Under the pieces are notes generated by a model. That model was not told the origin of the DNA, did no database searches, and saw only the letters and a program-made list of their open reading frames with translations. From the NCBI GenBank assembly GCA_001414485.1, contig LLEY01000008.1:658091-722090 (forward strand): a stretch of 64,000 nucleotides of DNA, read 5' to 3'. This document shows, one piece after another, positions 58,400 to 64,000 of the stretch (its first letter is position 1; each line of letters begins with the position of its first letter). A program made the position numbers and the translations under genes. This DNA comes from Calycina herbarum (lineage: Eukaryota; Ascomycota; Leotiomycetes; Helotiales; Pezizellaceae).

Positions 58400-60210
58400 A
58401 TGCCAAAAATTGATACTCGTAGCAAAGTTCACAAAGGAAAGCCGAAAGCAAAGTCCGGCTGCAGAACATGCAAGTGAGTTTTCCAGGTCACATTTCCCGC
58501 CCCCAACTTACCCATGGCTACAGAATACGGAAGGTTAAATGCGATGAGGGTCGACCGGCATGTGAACGATGTGTTACAACTGGACGTGTATGTGATGGAT
58601 ATGGGATTTGGGGTGGTGGAGGAAACTCTTACGGTAACAGGCAGTGTCTTGTTAGTAAAGATGGTTCAGCGGCTCCCCACCTTTCAATGCCATTTTCTGT
58701 ACTTTCATCGGGAACCGATGAGGAGAAGGGCTATTTCGAGGTAGGCAATCTCGATTCTTCATTTTTGCCTTTTTACCATTGCCAATCATGATAAGCTCTT
58801 TCAAGATTGACTAAATTGCCTGAGCTGACTTGAATTCTTCAGATATTCAAGTGCAAAACCTCAATAAAGCTACCTGGAAGTTTCGTCTCCAAGTTCTGGA
58901 ATACACTTGTTTTCCAATCAAGTTACAGTGAACCAGCAGTTCTACACGCTGTCCTCGCCCTAAGTTCTGCTCACCAAAATGGAAATATCAAGACCCAGGA
59001 ACAATTCACGCTACACCAATACATCAAAGCCATCACTCATCTCCAACCGCACTTCTCGAGTAAAGATAGAGCCTCAATACGCATTGCTTTGATCACCTGC
59101 ATCCTATTCATCTGTCTCGAATTCCTTCGGGGCCACTTTGCTACAGCACAAATCCATCTTCAAAATGGACTCAAGGTTCTGAGCGAGATGAAAATGGTTA
59201 TCAATGACCATGGGCAAACCTTTCACTTAAACTCAAGAAATGAATCGACTGATCATTGGATTGTAGAGGCGTTTTCTCGACTCCATCTTCAGGTCGAGCT
59301 TTTCAAATACGGTTATCAACATCCTTGTCTGGCCTTACAGATTGCTGAATCCAAAGTGCAAACTTCCGAATTTCATTCGATAGACGAAGCATGGCAGGGC
59401 TTAGATCGTCTCTTCAACAACACCTTTCAATTAACACAACAATGTCGCCAACAAGAAGCCGTCAGCGGAGACTGCTCAAAGATCCCAGCACTACTCTCAC
59501 AACAACAAAATATCCTCGTCTCACTCGAGAACTGGCTCAAAACACTCAAGGCCTCCGCAATAAAGGTAACAAACCGTAAACCCCACGAGCTAACACAGGC
59601 CATTCAACTCCTCAACTCTTACCACACCCTATGTCTGATAATGACCTCAACCTCCCTCCACCCAACCTCCGAATCAATTTACGATACCCAAATTCCTAAT
59701 TTCATGCTCCTCATCTCACAACTAGAAACTATGCGAGAACTTTCCTCCGAGCACTTTTTACAAGAGGAACACGTGGATATGCCAAGATCAATTATCGATA
59801 TGGGTTGGATTCCTCTGCTTTATTTTACAGTAATCAAGTGTCGGGATCATTACCTTAGAGGACAGGCTATTCATTTGTTGGGGAGTAGTTCTCATCGAGA
59901 GGGAATTTGGGATGGGAGGATTGCTAGTTGTGTTGTGAGGAAGGTTGTGGAAGTGGAAGAGAGGGATTTTTATACGGGAATTGGAGTCGATGGCGATTCT
60001 TCGTTTGATAGTCCTTCTCAACCCCAAAACTCGAGGTTTCCAATCTTGCCACAGTCATATAGGTTGCGAGAAGTGGAGATGGTTTTAGTAGGGTCTCCGA
60101 TGGATAGGATTTTGCTGTTTTGTAGACGGGAACAAGAAGGTGTCGATTGTAGGGTCCTTGTGTCAGAGTATGATGTTGGCTTGCAACGCTGGGCAGATGT
60201 GATAGATTGA
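58400..60210 (+). CDS. Zn(II)2Cys6 transcription factor
   Basis: Three exons (58400-58473, 58524-58740, 58843-60210) with introns of 50 and 102 bp give 552 residues. The binuclear zinc cluster has six cysteines in CRTCKIRKVKC followed by CERCVTTGRVC, with spacing C-x2-C-x6-C-x6-C-x2-C-x6-C. The first intron splits it right after the second Cys-proximal Lys, a common place in this class. A basic N-terminus (KGKPKAKSG) precedes it. The rest has the hydrophobic helical look of the fungal-specific regulatory region (SSYSEPAVLHAVLALSSAHQ). It lies divergently next to the reductase and may control that pair. Confidence 0.9.
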
Positions 60211-61017
60211 GAGTAGGTGAGTAGAGATGCGCTTTTGTTTGTACATAAATTGATGATTTTACTGCTGATATTACTCCATGGGTTCAGAGGTATGCAGGTT
60301 ATGTTTTTCAGACCTATGCAAGCACATGTGAATAACTCATGGCTTACTCTGTTAGCTTACTCACGAGTAACTCGCAGCTTATTCCCTAGATGTTTATCCC
60401 CTAGAAAACACTTGTTTTAGATCAATAGTACATCGCAACAAAATAGATATAAAAATTACGTTAACAAACCTTATCCCCAACGGAATCCCTACAACGGACA
60501 ATCCCCAGCCCCCACCACACCCCAAGGCGTCGGAATTGTGGCGTCCCTCACAACTTGGCAACACCACACAACCATCACGAATCCGAAACATATGTTTTCA
60601 GCTGCGCACCCCAAAGGAACTTCCCTTCCAACACTCCCAAACCAACGAAGCCTTCCGCCATTTCCAATAATGCCAATGCTTAACCTCACTAAAAAGACAC
60701 TTTCGCAAGCCCCGATTTGGATCACCTGCCTTACGTTTGGGGACCTCTCATTGGCTTCTTCGCAATCTGTCAGCAGGATTGGGGGCAATTATTGCTATGG
60801 TCTTTCCGTATTCGTCGGGCTTTTAATCTGCTCTGAGTGAGAGATACGGGCGGCCATGTATTTTTGGCACCCGGTCTAGTCTCTTGAAGAAGTGCTCCGC
60901 CCACTTAGCTTTTTTCTTTGTTGCTGGGATTTTTAAAGATGGCTTTACATTTCCTTCCCGACTTTCCTTTCATGTGAGGTTCTTCTTCCTTCATAGTTTT
61001 TAATTAATTTGCGCACG
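60211..61017. other. Intergenic region
   Basis: The regulator's 3' UTR and the promoter of the next gene. A small octamer cluster at 60342-60384 is listed separately. No gene is seen. Confidence 0.5.
60342..60384. repeat. Second GCTTACTC octamer cluster
   Basis: GCTTACTC occurs at 60342 and 60355 and GCTTATTC at 60377, just past the Zn2Cys6 gene. The octamer is the one forming the array at 31568-31859, but spacing here is 13 and 22 bp. Confidence 0.6.
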
Positions 61018-62982
61018 ATGTTTTCTTCAGTCGCGCAGAGGATTTTCTTCTCATTTGTTTCGTTGCAGTTTCTCTTCGTACTCGTTTGCGCAAAGGATAT
61101 CCTCAAGCTCTCTAGTTTTCAAGAATGCCCTTCCAATGCAGAGATCGTGTTGAATGATCTCGATACCGAGTACGATGCATCAACTAAAAGCATCAAATTT
61201 GACATCAGCGGTCGAAGTACGAAATCGCAAAAGGTTACTGTCAATTTAAAGGTCGAGGCGTACGGAAAGGATGTATACATCAAGGATTTCGATCCTTGCG
61301 ACAAGGCAACTCTAGTTGAGGGTTTATGTCCAGGTAAGACAACATCTTTGTTCCTGTGGGAAAATCGTAAAACTCACAAACCAACAGTTCCAGTAGGAAA
61401 CTTTTCTGCCGCGAATTCCCAAGTCATTCCCCCGGAGGCAGCAAGCCAAATCCCATCGATAGCTTTTTCCATCCCCGATATCGCCCTTCAAGCAACACTT
61501 TCCTTTAAAAATGTCGATGGAAAAAACGTGGGCTGCGTAGTGGCAGATCTTGGAAACGGACGAACGATAAATTCCCCAACGATAACTTATATCGCAGCAG
61601 GTGTCGTAGCAGCGGCACTGCTCATCAGTGGTGCAACTACCCTCTTGGGTGCAAATGGAGGCGGTGATGGAGGACCAGCTTCAGGGTTCACTCCCAATTT
61701 CACAGAGATGATAGGATGGTTCCAGACATTAGCAACAAGTGGAATGTTGAGCGTCAACTACCCCCCCTTGTACCGAGAATTCACAGAACGATTTGCTTTC
61801 TCCACAGGTCTCATCTCATGGCCAAAGATGCAAGCATCAATAAACACCTTCCGCTCAAAAACCGGCGGAAACACCACAGCAAATAACCTCTCCAGTCTTA
61901 AAAACACCACAGGATTAGCCACCCGAGATCTTCCCGTAATCTCAAACGCAACAGCACCAGACACGTCCACAAACCTAACCCAAATCCCGGGAATCCAAAA
62001 ATACGTCGTCCAAACCGGGATTCTGCCCCAGAACACCTTCATGACAGTCTTCCTCATAGCCTGCATCGTCATCCTCGTAATCTGCGTCTCAATCCTGCTC
62101 TTCAAAGCCATCCTCGAAGCCTGGTCGCTCCTCGCTTCCTTCCCAAAGTCTCTGACCACATTCCGAAAACGGTACTGGGGAACCATTTTTCGGACAAACG
62201 TCCTCTTAATCAATACCTTCTACGGAACTTGGGTCCTCTACTGTATCCTTCAATTCAAATCCGGAGATTCCTGGGCTGCTACCATCCTAGCAGCCGTAAC
62301 ACTAGCTCTCTTTTCCGGAATCCTAGTCTTCTTCGTCGTGCGAATCTACCTGATAGCACGACGACATATAAAAAACGAAGGTTCCGCAGCGGGGTTATTT
62401 GAGAATAAAAGATTATGGTTGAAATACAGTCTCTTCTACGACACCTACCACAAAAAATCATGGTGGTTCTTCACGCCTTTGATTGTCTACAATCTCATCC
62501 GGTATACCCTCCTCGCTACACTAGACGGTCGAGGATTGCCACAAACCATCGCCCTGCTTACCTGCGAAACACTGCTGCTCATCCTCTTCATCTTCGTGCG
62601 TCCATTTGAAAGAAAGCGGGAGAACGCAATAAACATCACGACGCAAACCATACGAGCTCTTTCCATGGCAATAATCTTAGTATTCGTCGACGAATTAAAG
62701 GTCGAGAGAAGCACGCAGACGATCATGGGCTTCGCACTAGTAATCATCTCCTCGGTCCTCTCAGTCGTCCTCGTAATTCTGATGGTAGTCAACGCATTGT
62801 ACGCTTGTTTCCAAGATAACCCACACAGAAAGAAACGAAAGGCAGCTGGTAAGAATTCCCCAACCCTCCACCCCCTTTTACGACTCGCTAACCCTGAACC
62901 CCCAGAAAAACAAATGCGCGAAGAGGAAGCTTTCATTGACCCCAGGCACCTCAGTACGGAGTATAGGCCCGGTAGGCTATGA
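61018..62982 (+). CDS. ML-like/TRP-type membrane protein (FLC/Pkd2 family)
   Basis: A signal peptide (VSLQFLFVLVCAKD) leads into an ML-like luminal domain with paired Cys residues (FQECPSNAEIVLND, DFDPCDK, EGLCP). A multi-pass TRP-like membrane region and a cytosolic tail follow. Fungal FLC proteins of this type act in ER or plasma-membrane calcium and flavin handling and in wall maintenance. The frame is open throughout. However, two stretches have complete intron signals and lengths divisible by three: 61334-61387 (54 bp, GTAAGA...ACAG) and 62849-62905 (57 bp, GTAAGA, CTAAC branch, CCCAG). Removing the first restores LCPVPVGNFSA, which fits the family. With both removed, the protein is about 617 residues. 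The start is ATG 61018. Confidence 0.85.
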   Translation: MFSSVAQRIFFSFVSLQFLFVLVCAKDILKLSSFQECPSNAEIVLNDLDTEYDASTKSIKFDISGRSTKSQKVTVNLKVEAYGKDVYIKDFDPCDKATLVEGLCPGKTTSLFLWENRKTHKPTVPVGNFSAANSQVIPPEAASQIPSIAFSIPDIALQATLSFKNVDGKNVGCVVADLGNGRTINSPTITYIAAGVVAAALLISGATTLLGANGGGDGGPASGFTPNFTEMIGWFQTLATSGMLSVNYPPLYREFTERFAFSTGLISWPKMQASINTFRSKTGGNTTANNLSSLKNTTGLATRDLPVISNATAPDTSTNLTQIPGIQKYVVQTGILPQNTFMTVFLIACIVILVICVSILLFKAILEAWSLLASFPKSLTTFRKRYWGTIFRTNVLLINTFYGTWVLYCILQFKSGDSWAATILAAVTLALFSGILVFFVVRIYLIARRHIKNEGSAAGLFENKRLWLKYSLFYDTYHKKSWWFFTPLIVYNLIRYTLLATLDGRGLPQTIALLTCETLLLILFIFVRPFERKRENAINITTQTIRALSMAIILVFVDELKVERSTQTIMGFALVIISSVLSVVLVILMVVNALYACFQDNPHRKKRKAAGKNSPTLHPLLRLANPEPPEKQMREEEAFIDPRHLSTEYRPGRL

Positions 62983-63686
62983 TGTTTCCAAAATAATCTT
63001 GTTCGGTTAGCGTGTATATATTATTTATTGCTCCAAGTTAAATTCTCAATGTAATGTCTTATTTATTTATCTTGCTGTCTCTTTACGAAGGGCCGTGCTT
63101 TCTCTGGCTCATCGCCCTAATAATGAATTTGACTTAATTGAAGAACCACTCAGTCGACAGACGTTGGTGCTGAGCGAGGGGCAGAGGAAGGGGGATGAAG
63201 TGGAGGACTTTGCTGGGTGGAATTGTCAAGGTTCTCCGTAGGATACTCACATCTTTGCCACCAAAACCCAGTCGACACCTCCAAACCACATGCGCGTCAC
63301 AACACTTCTCCTCAAGTTCTCAAACACAAAACAAAAGTAAGTGGTATTTTGGGGTATTTAGACATAATCATCATCGAAAACTCCAAAAGTTGAGATTTTT
63401 CTTCCCGGTCCCTGTTCTACCCGCTAATCGATGCATCCATCCATTTATTCATTTTACCATTCTCTCATGCATAGACATAGTCGTAAGAGTCTTCGTCATT
63501 ACTCACGAACTCCCTCTCTACTCTCGAAATAGTAGTGCAAGAGGGTCCATCAGTAATGATCCAACTCTTACCTTCGCTACCTTCATATAACGTCTTCATT
63601 CTTCATCCTCTGCCACCAAAAATTTCTCAACTCATCATACCACCATGTCTCTTTCATTGGCCAAATGTTGATCCCAAAGTGATGAA
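62983..63686. other. Convergent 3' region
   Basis: Spacer between convergent genes. The 131-codon plus-strand frame (63195-63590) lacks family features and overlaps probable UTR. No gene is supportable. Confidence 0.45.
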
Positions 63687-64000
63687 TCATCTCCCAGGAG
63701 TATTCGCCCCCATAAAAACCCCATTGCCATATTGGTTCTGGTTCTGATCACCCTGCTGCTGTTGCTGTTGCCCATCAGCACCAGTAGGAGAAACCAACTC
63801 CGGATCCATATTCGTCGGGTAAAAGCCAAAGGCAGCATCATTGCTCCCACCATTCTGGATAAACGAGTCCCAAGCTCCCTAGGTGGCACAATTAGTAAGA
63901 TGATTTGAAATAACAATCATGAATGGAGGAAGAAGATAACATACCCAATCCAAATTAGCAGGCATATCCATCAACCCCGCCCCCGCCCCCGCCCCCGCCC
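63687..64000 (-). CDS. 3' end of a minus-strand gene (unknown; regulator-like tail)
   Basis: The last exon, 63878-63687 (64 codons with stop), reads GAWDSFIQNGGSNDAAFGFY, then a Gln/Asn-rich tail ending TPGR. A 66-bp intron (63879-63944, GTATGT...CTAG) joins it to 64000-63945. That exon encodes an Ala-Gly run and LMDMPANLDW. The gene continues beyond the window. Acidic-aromatic, Gln-rich ends with D-W patterns are common in activation regions of fungal transcription factors. The family cannot be named from this fragment. Confidence 0.6.
63975..64000. repeat. CCCCGC hexamer repeat
   Basis: About four tandem CCCCGC units at the window edge, encoding alternating Ala-Gly on the minus strand. Confidence 0.85.

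Noticed and set aside
1..64000. tRNA or rRNA genes
   Set aside because: I looked for T-loop-like GGTTCRA motifs with plausible arms and found none convincing; a covariance-model scan would be decisive.

Overview
The window comes from the nuclear genome of a filamentous ascomycete (Pezizomycotina). Genes carry many short introns (about 47-150 bp) with GTRNGT donors and CTNAC-type branch sites. A HET-domain protein, a Zn(II)2Cys6 regulator, an NCoR-like Snt1 and a RIP-degraded Tc1/mariner copy all fit that group. I lean towards Leotiomycetes from general sequence flavour, but nothing here proves the class.

Layout. 1-617: 3' end of a vacuolar cation/H+ exchanger gene. 0.6-5.9 kb: gene-poor, with three diverged copies of a TATAAAAG-containing segment, a dead Tc1/mariner element and an abutting non-autonomous TIR element. 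5.97-7.78 kb: orphan coiled-coil gene. 8.1-9.1 kb: secreted heme-thiolate peroxidase (4 exons, rebuilt here). 9.1-11.7 kb: non-coding, with a pyrimidine-rich repeat array. 11.7-18.4 kb: giant snt1 corepressor gene. 20.1-21.4 kb: deoxyhypusine synthase. 22.2-24.5 kb: low-complexity hypothetical proteins. 25.7-27.4 kb: spliceosomal cyclophilin Cwc27. 28.5-30.8 kb: heat shock factor. 31.5-32.7 kb: an octamer array and a hAT-type MITE. 33.1-36.1 kb: a secreted six-exon protein with a collagen-like domain. 36.1-42.3 kb: a gene desert ending in a long leader. 42.3-44.4 kb: RRM+R3H RNA-binding protein. 46.4-47.6 kb: secreted cysteine-rich protein. 48.5-49.35 kb: a small SRPBCC protein. 49.7-51.0 kb: RFC clamp-loader subunit. 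52.5-54.1 kb: HET-domain protein. 55.0-60.2 kb: an FAD monooxygenase, an aldo/keto reductase and a divergently transcribed Zn2Cys6 regulator, which look like a small catabolic or metabolite cluster. 61.0-63.0 kb: FLC/Pkd2-like TRP membrane protein. 63.7-64.0 kb: 3' end of a minus-strand gene that continues outside the window.

Most genes are unrelated housekeeping loci (translation factor modification, splicing, replication, heat shock, chromatin). The secreted peroxidase, the collagen-like protein, the cysteine-rich protein, the HET gene and the FMO-AKR-regulator group are the lineage-variable part. Exon boundaries were set by eye from splice signals plus reading-frame and family continuity, without transcript data. 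The most unusual unexplained structure is a 292-bp cluster of 13 GAGTAAGC-like octamers in both orientations, seven neighbouring pairs of which sit exactly 19 bp apart.
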